This document shows, one piece after another, positions 57,048-64,000 of a DNA stretch of 64,000 bases. Below the pieces are notes generated by a model that was not told where the DNA came from, searched no databases, and saw only the letters and a list, made by a program, of their open reading frames with translations. The DNA lies in contig NC_013729.1 in NCBI RefSeq assembly GCF_000024345.1, forward strand, positions 186,001-250,000, in the 5' to 3' direction. Source of the DNA: Kribbella flavida DSM 17836 (GTDB lineage Bacteria > Actinomycetota > Actinomycetes > Propionibacteriales > Kribbellaceae). Numbering within the stretch: position 1 is the stretch's first letter; the number at the start of each line of letters is the position of its first letter. The position numbers were made by a program, and so were the translations under genes.

Positions 57048-57803
57048 TCAGCTGCGGTAGCAGCGGATGTGGTCGACCGTGAAGCTGGGCACGAGGTGGT
57101 CGTCCGCACCGGTCGACCAGTCGGGGAAGTCGAAGACCGCGAGCATCAGTTGCATCGGATAGGCCGGCGGACGCGCGCACCGGCGTACGGGCTCGTCGTC
57201 GACGGAGAAGCTGACCTGCTCGGCGGTCCAGTCGACGGCGTAGGTGTGGAACTCCGCGACATCGATCGGCAGCCGGACGGCCTCGAAGTCCTCCGGTACG
57301 GCGGGGTCGCGGAAGCTGTGCAGCCCCATGCCGACCGCGGCCGACCCTGGTTCGAGCGCCTTGCCGAAGACCTCCATCACACAGATCTCGGCGCAGCGCT
57401 CCGGACGGTCCTCCAGTCCGACCATCCACAGCGAGACCATCGAGCGTGGCGACAGCTCGGCCCGGGCATGCAGCTCAATGCGGCCGAACTGCGGAGTCCA
57501 GCCCCAGAACGCTTCCTGCTCCTCGCGGACGACCAAGCCGTCGCGGTACGGCTGCTGACCGACCGTGCTGCCCACCGGGCCCGAGTAGTTGCCGGACTGG
57601 ATGCCGGACACCCGCAGCGGCGGCTGATGGTCGTCAGCACACCACAGGCCCTGCTCCGGGGGGATGACCAGGCGCAGGCAGGACCCGTCCAACTCGTACT
57701 GCGCTGCTGTGGCCGCGCGGGAACTCCAGTGCGGCAGGTAGTGGGGTGACCAGACCGAGGTGTCCAGCTCCGGACGGTCGAAGGTGTCCTCGAAGACCAG
57801 CAT
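57048..57803 (-). CDS. GH16-like beta-glucanase-fold protein with altered catalytic motif
   Basis: The 251-residue protein begins MLVFEDTFDRPELDTSVWSP, the typical GH16 start, with FGRIELHARAELSPRSMVSL and FHTYAVDWTAEQVSFSVDDE later. The GH16 catalytic signature ExDxxE appears as AEICVMEVFG: the two Glu positions remain but the middle Asp is Cys. This may reduce or change hydrolysis, as seen in lectin-like GH16 members. There is no signal peptide, which is unusual for a polysaccharide hydrolase. ATG 57803 is used. Confidence 0.82.
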   Translation of the reverse strand: MLVFEDTFDRPELDTSVWSPHYLPHWSSRAATAAQYELDGSCLRLVIPPEQGLWCADDHQPPLRVSGIQSGNYSGPVGSTVGQQPYRDGLVVREEQEAFWGWTPQFGRIELHARAELSPRSMVSLWMVGLEDRPERCAEICVMEVFGKALEPGSAAVGMGLHSFRDPAVPEDFEAVRLPIDVAEFHTYAVDWTAEQVSFSVDDEPVRRCARPPAYPMQLMLAVFDFPDWSTGADDHLVPSFTVDHIRCYRS

Positions 57804-57885
57804 CGCCCCATCATCGGTTCCGGTGTCACAGATGTCACGGTGACTCCGTCAGTGCGATGACACCGTTCGACGGGAAGATGCCAGA

Positions 57886-58755
57886 GTGAACCAGGACGAC
57901 CTTGCCCGGCAGTTCGAGCAGAACCGCCGTCACCTGCGTGCGGTGGCGTACAGGATGCTCGGGTCGCTGAGTGAGGCCGAGGACGCCGTCCAGGAGGCAT
58001 GGCTGCGACTTAGCCGCTCCGACAGCAGCGAGATCGCCAATCTCGGCGGCTGGCTGACGACGGTCGTCTCGCGGGTGTGCCTGGACATGCTGCGCGCGCG
58101 GAAGTCGCGGCGGGAGGACCCGTACGACACCTACGTGCCTGACCCGGTGGTGAGCCGGCTGGACCCGGAGGAGGAAGCCGTCCAGACGGACTCCGTCGGG
58201 CTGGCCATGCTGGTCGTGCTGGAGACGCTGAAGCCCGCGGAGCGGCTCGCGTTCGTGCTGCACGACCTGTTCGGGGTGAGCTTCGACGAGATCGCGCCGA
58301 TCGTCGACAAGACCCCGGCAGCGACTCGGCAACTGGCCAGCCGGGCGCGGCGGCGGGTCCAGGGCGCGCCCACGAGCGACGGAAACCTCGGCCGGCAGCG
58401 TGAGGTCGTCGAGGCGTTCCTGGCGGCGTCCCGCAGCGGTGACTTCGACGGTCTGCTGGCAGTGCTCGACCCGGACGTCGTACTGCGCGCCGACGCCGGC
58501 GCTGTGCCGGCAACTGGGCTCGCGACCTCGCGGCTGGTTCGTGGGGCGAAGACGGTTGTCGAGCAGGCACTGCTCTTCGGCAGGTTGTCGCCGCACGCAC
58601 AGGTGGCGACGGTCAACGGAGCGCCGGGCCTCGTCACCGTGGTCGACGGCCGGCTGCTCGGCGTCATGTCGCCCGAGATCCGCGACGGCCGGATCGTCGA
58701 GATCAACATCCTCGCCGACCTGTCCCGCCTGGAGTCGCTTCCCCTCCCGGCCTGA
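57886..58755 (+). CDS. SigJ/ECF41-like sigma factor with SnoaL-like tail
   Basis: The 289-residue protein has sigma region 2 (AVAYRMLGSLSEAEDAVQEA, LGGWLTTVVSRVCLDMLRAR), region 4 (LFGVSFDEIAPIVDKTPAAT, RQLASRARRRV) and a C-terminal SnoaL-like domain (about 170-285). ECF41 tails act as built-in anti- or co-regulators. A GTG start at 57886 is used. The 3' end overlaps by 53 bases the convergent phosphotransferase gene. It shares architecture but not strand with the sigma gene at 56-57 kb. Confidence 0.92.
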   Translation: MNQDDLARQFEQNRRHLRAVAYRMLGSLSEAEDAVQEAWLRLSRSDSSEIANLGGWLTTVVSRVCLDMLRARKSRREDPYDTYVPDPVVSRLDPEEEAVQTDSVGLAMLVVLETLKPAERLAFVLHDLFGVSFDEIAPIVDKTPAATRQLASRARRRVQGAPTSDGNLGRQREVVEAFLAASRSGDFDGLLAVLDPDVVLRADAGAVPATGLATSRLVRGAKTVVEQALLFGRLSPHAQVATVNGAPGLVTVVDGRLLGVMSPEIRDGRIVEINILADLSRLESLPLPA

Positions 58756-59581
58756 TCAGCTCCAGCACCCGCGCGGCCTGCCGTACGCCGGTGCCGGGCG
58801 GGTTGCGCTCGGCCGCCGGCCCGCCGGGGCCGACCATCGTCAGCCAGAAGCTCGCCCACAGACACCGCGCTGCACGGAACCGCGCGGCATCCACCCCGAA
58901 CCGCTCGGCGAACCCGTCCCACCGGGTCCCTCGCGAGGCGAGATGCTCGACCAAGGTGCCCAGCTCATAGGCGAGGTCGCTGCGCCCCGCATCCTCGAAG
59001 TCGACGATTCGCACCCGCACGCCGTCCCACAGGTAGTTCGCGAGGTTGGGGTCCCCGTGCCCGATCACGGCGTTCGCCGGCCGCGCCAACTCCGCGGCCT
59101 CGTCGCCGTCCAGCCAGTCCAAGGCGACCTGGCGGGCTTCCCGCAGGAGGTCTTGGCGCGGCCCAGATCTCCAGCACTCACCAACCGCGCCCGCGCGGCT
59201 CGCCTCAGGCGGAGGGCCAGCTCCAGCCGCCGTGGTCTCACCCGTTGGTGAGTGCTGCAGGTCCGCCCGGATGCGGGCGACGAGTGCCGGGTGGTCGACG
59301 GGCGCCAAGGAGGCGGGCGGGATCGACCAGAGATCGCGCAGAGCCGTCTCGAGACCGTCGAGCTGCTGCGCGGTGAGCTCGCCGGCGAGCGGCGTGCCGG
59401 GGAGCCTGGTCATGGTCAGCGTCGCGCCGGTCAGCCGGAGGGGGACGGGGACCAAGCCCGGGCGGGCGGTCGAGATCACCCGCAGGGCGGTCCACTCGCG
59501 CTGATCCTCGCCGCGACTGCGGTCGGTGTAGGTCTTCGTGACGGTGTCGCCGGTGGAGGTCACGTGGTGGGTCTGACTCAT
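58703..59581 (-). CDS. APH-fold phosphotransferase with a palindromic in-frame insert
   Basis: The 292-residue protein has the kinase-like fold: N-terminal TVTKTYTDRSRGEDQREWTA, LTMTRLPGTPL, catalytic loop NAVIGHGDPNLANYLWDGVR (about 175-194) and VRIVDFEDAGRSDLAYELG. Between RADL and RQDLLREAR (59172-59257) an 86-base segment flanked by exact 14-bp inverted repeats CAGCACTCACCAAC/GTTGGTGAGTGCTG adds HSPTGETTAAGAG-type residues without breaking the frame. The substrate is unknown. It overlaps the convergent sigma gene at its 3' end. Confidence 0.85.
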   Translation of the reverse strand: MSQTHHVTSTGDTVTKTYTDRSRGEDQREWTALRVISTARPGLVPVPLRLTGATLTMTRLPGTPLAGELTAQQLDGLETALRDLWSIPPASLAPVDHPALVARIRADLQHSPTGETTAAGAGPPPEASRAGAVGECWRSGPRQDLLREARQVALDWLDGDEAAELARPANAVIGHGDPNLANYLWDGVRVRIVDFEDAGRSDLAYELGTLVEHLASRGTRWDGFAERFGVDAARFRAARCLWASFWLTMVGPGGPAAERNPPGTGVRQAARVLELIRPGGEATPGGTGRRGC

Positions 59582-59673
59582 CGGGCAAGCCTCCTGACAA
59601 AAGTTTGATCGGCGTGTCAATTCCCGGCCCGGCCGCTCGACGTACGGGTGAGACCAGGAGAACGGAGTTGGCG

Positions 59674-60960
59674 ATGAGCGTGCAGGTGATTCACCCGAGC
59701 GGGGTCGGTGTGGTGGCGGGGCTGCTGGGCAACGGGTTCGGCGGGGCGATCCACCGGCCGGGCGACGCGCAGTACGACGAGCAGCGCAAGGCGTTGGTGC
59801 CGACGCTCGACTCGCGGCCCTTGGTGGTCGCCGAGGCGTTCGGCCGGACCGACGTGCAGGCGGCGGTGCGGACGGCCCGCGAGCACGGGCTGCCGATCGC
59901 GGTGCAGGCCACCGGGCACGGGACTCGGATGCCGGCCGACGGCGGCATTCTGCTGAAGACCTCCGCGATGACGTCACTGCTGATCGATCCCGAGCGCCGG
60001 ATCGCCAAGGCCGGCCCGGGCGTTCGCTGGGGCGCGGTGATCGACGCGGCCGCCGAGTTCGGGCTGGCGCCGCTCGCGGGCTCGTCACGGGACGTCGGTG
60101 TCACCGGCTACACGCTCGGCGGCGGCCTCGGCTGGCTGGCCCGCAAGTACGGCTTCGCGGCCGACAGCGTGGTCCGCGCCGAGGTGGTCACCGCCGACGG
60201 CCGGGTCGTCACCACGAGCGCGGACGAGCACCCCGACCTGTTCTGGGCGCTGCGCGGCGGCACGGGCAACTTCGGCATCGTCACGTCGCTCGAGTTTCGG
60301 CTGTACCCGGTGCGGTCGGTCTACGCCGGCATCGTCTACTTCGACGCCGCCCAGGCCGCGTGCATCCTCAAGACCTACCGCGACTGGACTGCCACCGTGC
60401 CGAACGAGCTGAGCACCGCGATCGTGCTCACCCGCCGCCCCGACGGCCGCCGCGTGGTCGGTCTCAAGGTCATGTACTGCGGGGAGGCGGCGCTGGCCGA
60501 GCACCTGCTCAAGCCCGTGTACGCGGTCGCCGGGCCGATCGTCGACGGCGAACTGGCGACCATGCCGTTCGCGCAGGCGGCGATGGGCGGTACGCCGGCC
60601 CGCTACCTCGACCTGGTCGACGCCCTGCCGGACGATCTGCTCGACGGCCTCGCGGCGCTGACCGGCGACGCGGCTCCGACCGTCGAGATCCGGCACTGGG
60701 CCGGCGCGATGGCGAACCCGGGTCCCGGTGCGGGACCGGTCGCGCACCGCGACGCGCCGTACTCGCTCATCATCGACCAGGAGGTGGCCGAGCTGGCCCC
60801 GGTGCTGCGCCGGACCGGCCGCACCTTCGTCAACTTCCTGGCTGACCACTCCAGCACCGCGACCGCGTACACCCCGGCGGACCACGCCCGGCTGCGCGCG
60901 GTCAAGCGGGCCTACGACCCGGAGAACCTGTTCCACCTGAACCCCAACATCGCGCCCTGA
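59674..60960 (+). CDS. FAD-linked oxidoreductase (BBE/PCMH family)
   Basis: The 428-residue enzyme has a PCMH FAD-binding fold: LPIAVQATGHGTRMPADGGIL with the His that can bind FAD covalently (about residue 83), then LAGSSRDVGVTGYTLGGGLGWLARKYG and the C-terminal berberine-bridge segment YDPENLFHLNPNI. A second covalent Cys in the usual GGGxG loop is absent, so attachment would be single (His) or non-covalent. ATG 59674 is used because upstream residues lack family similarity. Substrates of such oxidases are sugars, alcohols or alkaloid-like compounds; none can be chosen. Confidence 0.9.
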   Translation: MSVQVIHPSGVGVVAGLLGNGFGGAIHRPGDAQYDEQRKALVPTLDSRPLVVAEAFGRTDVQAAVRTAREHGLPIAVQATGHGTRMPADGGILLKTSAMTSLLIDPERRIAKAGPGVRWGAVIDAAAEFGLAPLAGSSRDVGVTGYTLGGGLGWLARKYGFAADSVVRAEVVTADGRVVTTSADEHPDLFWALRGGTGNFGIVTSLEFRLYPVRSVYAGIVYFDAAQAACILKTYRDWTATVPNELSTAIVLTRRPDGRRVVGLKVMYCGEAALAEHLLKPVYAVAGPIVDGELATMPFAQAAMGGTPARYLDLVDALPDDLLDGLAALTGDAAPTVEIRHWAGAMANPGPGAGPVAHRDAPYSLIIDQEVAELAPVLRRTGRTFVNFLADHSSTATAYTPADHARLRAVKRAYDPENLFHLNPNIAP

Positions 60961-60972
60961 GGGGCAACGCGA

Positions 60973-61003
60973 AGGGCCCGGACTCACGGCGAGTCCGGGC
61001 CCT
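60973..61003. terminator. Bidirectional terminator
   Basis: Arms AGGGCCCGGACTC and GAGTCCGGGCCCT enclose ACGGC between convergent genes. Confidence 0.9.
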
Positions 61004-61039
61004 GACGCGAGGCGGTTCAGCGCCCCGGCGGCTTCGCGG

Positions 61040-62062
61040 TCAGACCGTGCCCGCGTTGCCGTAGACGGAGACGTGAACGTGGTCGAAGTGGTTCGCGGTG
61101 GCGCCGCCCCGGTCCTCCATGCCGCGCCAGCCTTCGCTGCCGCGCTGCACGGTCCAGATCCGCTGCTCCCAGATGACCTCGCTGACGCCGAGCTCCTTGG
61201 CGTGCGAGCGCACGTACGCCGCGATCTCGTCGCCGAGCGAGCCGGTGACCATGATGTCGAGCCCGCGGCCGCTGCCGTGCGCACCGCCGTCGCCGGAGCG
61301 GACGCCGCCGTACGAGGAGACCGACGGGAACGCGGCGCAGACGGCCCGGTGGACCCGGATCGCGTCGGCGGTCAGGCCGTCCTCGACGCCCGAGCCGGAC
61401 TTGCAGGCCGCGGACGAGACGCCGTCGGCAGCCTCTTCGGTCTCCTCGGCCTTCTCCACCTTCTCGACCGGCTTGGTCGCGGCCAGGTACTCGGCCTTGA
61501 CCCAGCGGACCAGGCCGTTGCGCACGATCTGGGCCCACTGGCCGTCGACCTCGCCGGTGACCGAGACCTTCGTGCCCTTGGCGAGCACGGTCAGCAGGGT
61601 GCCCTTCTGCTGGGGCGCGGTCCACACGTTCAGATCCGTGGTGGTGAACTTGCTGCCGACGATCTTCGGTGGCAGCGCCTTCGCGACCTGCGCGGCGCGC
61701 GTCTTCACCGAGTTCGGCGTCGGGATCGGCGCCTGCTTCTTCAGGTGCTTCGCGGCCGGCGGGGCCTTCGGCTTGGCCGTGGCCGCCGGCGGCGTGCTGG
61801 GCTTCAGGTTCAGCGACGGGCGGTACGCGTCCCGGCTGGTCTGGGTCTCACGCGCCAGCTGCAGGGGAGAGCTGGCGAGTGGTGCCTCCGACGTCGGGGT
61901 GTTCTGCTGCTGCTCGGGGAAAGCGACCGCCGAGCCGGTGGCCAGCAGTGCCACCGTCGCTCCCGGAATCGCGACCTTCACGATGCCGGGGCCGATCACC
62001 TTGCGGCGCGGTTGACGATGCCGCGCCTGCCTATGCCGTCCTTCAGCCACTGGTATTCCCAT
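61040..62062 (-). CDS. Secreted SH3-domain protein with mucin-like/peptidase-type C-terminal domain
   Basis: The 340-residue product has a basic N-terminus and one hydrophobic segment (about 25-48) acting as signal or anchor, a Pro/Ala/Lys-rich linker (80-130), a bacterial SH3 domain (TTDLNVWTAPQQKGTLLTVL, VDGQWAQIVRNGLVRWVKAE), an acidic linker, and a C-terminal region YGGVRSGDGGAHGSGRGLDIM and HFDHVHVSVYG resembling D-Ala-D-Ala carboxypeptidase-like (VanY/ARB_07466) domains. It is probably a cell-wall binding hydrolase or regulator. Confidence 0.85.
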   Translation of the reverse strand: MGIPVAEGRHRQARHRQPRRKVIGPGIVKVAIPGATVALLATGSAVAFPEQQQNTPTSEAPLASSPLQLARETQTSRDAYRPSLNLKPSTPPAATAKPKAPPAAKHLKKQAPIPTPNSVKTRAAQVAKALPPKIVGSKFTTTDLNVWTAPQQKGTLLTVLAKGTKVSVTGEVDGQWAQIVRNGLVRWVKAEYLAATKPVEKVEKAEETEEAADGVSSAACKSGSGVEDGLTADAIRVHRAVCAAFPSVSSYGGVRSGDGGAHGSGRGLDIMVTGSLGDEIAAYVRSHAKELGVSEVIWEQRIWTVQRGSEGWRGMEDRGGATANHFDHVHVSVYGNAGTV

Positions 62063-62344
62063 TCTGCCGAGACCAAAACGTTATCGACCGGAGGAGTCAA
62101 GCACACATCCCGGCCGCACTGCCAACTCGGCCGCAGTTTTAACGCATTACGAACGTGCCGGGGGTCGAAAGTCCGGGCAGCGGGCTGCATTCCGGACGTG
62201 GGCAGCGGTGCGTGCCGACGACCTCACCGGCAGTCATAGGCCGGATCGATCAAACGAGCGTTGGAGATTGGGGTTCCGCGCAGCGGGCACTGGAGTCGAT
62301 GCCGTCCCCCGCCTGGGCGGCGTTTTCTACGAAGGAGAACTTCA

Positions 62345-62500
62345 ATGCTCATCCTCGGACTCATCCTGCTGCTGCTGGGATTCCTGCTGAACATCCCGGT
62401 CCTGTGGACGATCGGCATCGTCCTGCTCGTGGTCGGAGCGGTGCTGTTCCTGCTCGGTTCGACCGGGCGCGCTGTCGGGGGACGGCGTCACTGGTTCTGA
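62345..62500 (+). CDS. DUF6131-family small membrane protein
   Basis: This 51-residue protein is mostly two hydrophobic helices: MLILGLILLLLGFLLNIPVL and WTIGIVLLVVGAVLFLLG, ending STGRAVGGRRHWF. The C-terminal motif GRAVGGRRHW is the DUF6131 signature. AAGGAGA at 62331-62337 precedes ATG 62345. Function unknown. A strong terminator follows. Confidence 0.88.
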   Translation: MLILGLILLLLGFLLNIPVLWTIGIVLLVVGAVLFLLGSTGRAVGGRRHWF

Positions 62501-62547
62501 TCGGTGGTTTCCCGGGCCGGTCAGGCCCGCGGAACGGCTGCACGACC

Positions 62548-62578
62548 GGACCCCGCGAGCGTTCTGCTCGCGGGGTCC
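62548..62578 (+). terminator. Strong terminator after the DUF6131 gene
   Basis: Arms GGACCCCGCGAGC and GCTCGCGGGGTCC enclose GTTCT. Confidence 0.88.
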
Positions 62579-62628
62579 CGTGCGTTCGGCCTCGGTTTCT
62601 GTCCGCGGCCGGGGTTAGCATCCCGAAG

Positions 62629-62976
62629 ATGAAGTACCTCGTACTGATCTACGGCACCACCGACGACACCTGGACCGGCTCGGACGACGACATCGCGGCC
62701 GTCCGGGCGCTGACCGAGCTCAAGCGCGACCTGACCGGCACGGGTGAGCTGGTCAGCTCCGAAGGTCTGAGCTACCCCAGCTCGGGCCGGGTGGTCCAGG
62801 TCCGCGACGGCGTCCGGGTGGTCACCGACGGGCCGTTCGGCGAGGCGAAGGAACAGATCGCCGGCTACTTCATGGTCGACGCCTCCGACGAGCGCGCCCA
62901 AGAAATCGCCGGCCAGGTCTCCCGCATCGTCGGCGACCGCGTCGAACTGCGCGGGACGCTGCTCGCCGCGCCCTGA
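62629..62976 (+). CDS. YciI-like (DGPF-domain) protein
   Basis: The 115-residue protein has KYLVLIYGTTDDTW at the start and VRDGVRVVTDGPFGEAKEQI, with DGPF (about residue 67), and ends VGDRVELRGTLL. YciI-related proteins have a ferredoxin-like fold and often sit beside ECF sigma factors, where they may act as small co-regulators. Here two sigma-factor genes are 4-7 kb away, so the link is weak. ATG 62629 is used. Confidence 0.9.
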   Translation: MKYLVLIYGTTDDTWTGSDDDIAAVRALTELKRDLTGTGELVSSEGLSYPSSGRVVQVRDGVRVVTDGPFGEAKEQIAGYFMVDASDERAQEIAGQVSRIVGDRVELRGTLLAAP

Positions 62977-62986
62977 CCGCCGGTCG

Positions 62987-64000
62987 TCAGGCGGCGCCTT
63001 GTCCTGCGGCCACGGGCTGCGGCGCCTTCTTGCGGCTGACCAGCAGCGCTGCGCCGACCAGGCCGACCGCCACAAAGGCCCAGCAGGCCGCGAACCCCAC
63101 GCGGTAGCCGGCCGTCAGTGCCGCCGGCGTCGACCCGTTGGTGTTCGCCACCGCCACGGCCGAGATCACCGCGATGCCCACAGCGCCGCCGATCTGGAAG
63201 CACGCGTTCTGCAACCCGGAGGCGACTCCTGCGTCGTTTCCGGCCACCTCACCCAACGCAGCGATCGACCCGGCGACCGTCCCGGCGCCCAGGCCCGCGC
63301 CGTAGATCGTCAGACCCCAGAAGGCCAGTTCGAAGTACCCGGTGTCGACCGTCAGCCGGCTCATGACGGTCACGCCCGCACCAGTCAGCAGCAGTGACAC
63401 GGCGGCGACCGGTCGAGCGCCCACTCGGGTGACCAGGTGCTGGCCGATCATCGAACCACCGACCGCCGCGGCCGCTAGCACCGACGACACCAGGCCGTAC
63501 TTGATCGCGGAGTACCCGGCGACCAGCTGGGCGTACTGGGTGTAGAGGATGTTCAGCCCGAACACGCCGAGGCCGAAGGCGATTCCGATCAGGTTCCCGC
63601 CGACCAGGGCCCGCGACCGGAACAGCCGCAGAGGGACCAGTGGCGCCGACGACCTCTGCTCGATCAGCACGAACGCCGCGAACAGGGCCGCCGAGAGCAG
63701 GGCCAGCGCCGCGGTGCGCCCGGCGGACGACCCGGGCGCCTCGATCACGGCGTACACGAGCACGATGAGTCCGGCGGTCACCGTCACCGCCCCGGCGATG
63801 TCGAAGGTGCGCTGGGCCGGGCCGCGGCTGTCCTGCAGCACGAGCGGCGCCAGGACCAGGACCAGCACGCAGATCGGCACGTTGATGTAGAAGATCCACG
63901 GCCAGCCGAGGCCGTCGGTCACCGGACCGCCGATCAACGATCCGGCCGTACCGCCGACGCCGCTGGTCGCACCCCAGATGCCGAGCGCCTTGTTGCGTTC
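62987..64000 (-). CDS. MFS drug exporter, DHA2 (14-TM) type, cut by the window edge
   Basis: The visible 337 or so codons cover the C-terminal part: GATSGVGGTAGSLIGGPVTD (TM5-motif C, IGGPVTDGLGWPWIFYIN), RRTFDIAG-type loop, then several helices to the stop at 62987. The N-terminal four or five helices lie to the right of the window. Motif C and the 14-TM pattern match EmrB/QacA efflux pumps. The substrate is unknown. A regulator would be expected off-window. Confidence 0.9.
   Translation of the reverse strand, partial: ERNKALGIWGATSGVGGTAGSLIGGPVTDGLGWPWIFYINVPICVLVLVLAPLVLQDSRGPAQRTFDIAGAVTVTAGLIVLVYAVIEAPGSSAGRTAALALLSAALFAAFVLIEQRSSAPLVPLRLFRSRALVGGNLIGIAFGLGVFGLNILYTQYAQLVAGYSAIKYGLVSSVLAAAAVGGSMIGQHLVTRVGARPVAAVSLLLTGAGVTVMSRLTVDTGYFELAFWGLTIYGAGLGAGTVAGSIAALGEVAGNDAGVASGLQNACFQIGGAVGIAVISAVAVANTNGSTPAALTAGYRVGFAACWAFVAVGLVGAALLVSRKKAPQPVAAGQGAA

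Overview
The window is a high-GC actinobacterial chromosome segment. Evidence is the strong third-position G/C bias, frequent GTG starts, a WhiB regulator, the proteasome activator Bpa, families such as DUF3152, DUF4446, DUF5926 and DUF6131, and many terminators without U-tracts. The gene mix resembles Propionibacteriales/Nocardioidales (Kribbella-like), but that placement is inference. I see no transposase, phage module, rRNA or CRISPR array. One tRNA gene is present (Ser, anticodon UGA).

Layout. 1-0.45 kb: 5' part of a DarT-type DNA ADP-ribosyltransferase toxin gene, broken by an in-frame amber codon and cut by the window edge. 0.6-6.5 kb: a secreted zinc-protease-like protein, a membrane protein, a hydrolase, a TPP riboswitch with a CytX-type transporter, a methyltransferase, and an ogt/ECF sigma pair. 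6.6-11.4 kb: an organosulfur operon consisting of a Cys-containing leader peptide, flavin reductase, SsuA, SsuC, SsuB and an LLM monooxygenase. 11.4-26.3 kb: mostly conserved genes, including an alcohol dehydrogenase remnant, GDPD, an RsbW-like ATPase, DUF5926, arginine deiminase, glycosyltransferases, larB-larC (nickel-pincer cofactor), a PAP2-lipid kinase fusion, serS, a HAD phosphatase and a WhiB protein with an added HTH. 26.7-39.1 kb: HAD phosphatase, bpa, a CGNR zinc-finger protein, a PadR-controlled FtsX-type ABC exporter, a frameshifted VOC gene, a TetR/VOC divergent pair, quinone oxidoreductase, phosphotransferase, mobA, nitrilase and a CobC-like aminotransferase.

39.2-43.6 kb is the most unusual part. 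Three translationally coupled genes encode an Asp/Gly/Ala-rich five-repeat protein, a JmjC/cupin-4 oxygenase, and a sucrase/ferredoxin-like [2Fe-2S] protein that carries its own tandem repeats. About 0.9 kb of apparently non-coding DNA follows, holding three different degenerate tandem-repeat arrays. I propose the three genes as a candidate peptide/protein modification system (repeat substrate, hydroxylase, electron carrier).

43.6-64 kb: a gamma-carbonic-anhydrase-like gene behind a promoter that contains a LexA-like box, an MFS transporter, tRNA-Ser, a MarR/hydrolase divergent pair with a perfect 17-bp-arm operator, several small enzymes and regulators, and a probable structured RNA or long leader (about 54.24-54.77 kb) before a MerR-like gene. 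These are followed by two ECF sigma factors with NTF2-like tails next to a tandem SnoaL protein, a GH16-like protein, a phosphotransferase interrupted in frame by a palindromic insert, an FAD oxidase, a secreted SH3 protein, a DUF6131 miniprotein, a YciI-like protein and the 3' part of an MFS drug exporter cut by the right edge.

Regulation is unusually legible here. PadR, TetR, MarR and LexA-type palindromes each sit on recognisable promoters or start sites. A TPP riboswitch, an attenuator-type leader peptide and a long leader RNA add RNA-level control.
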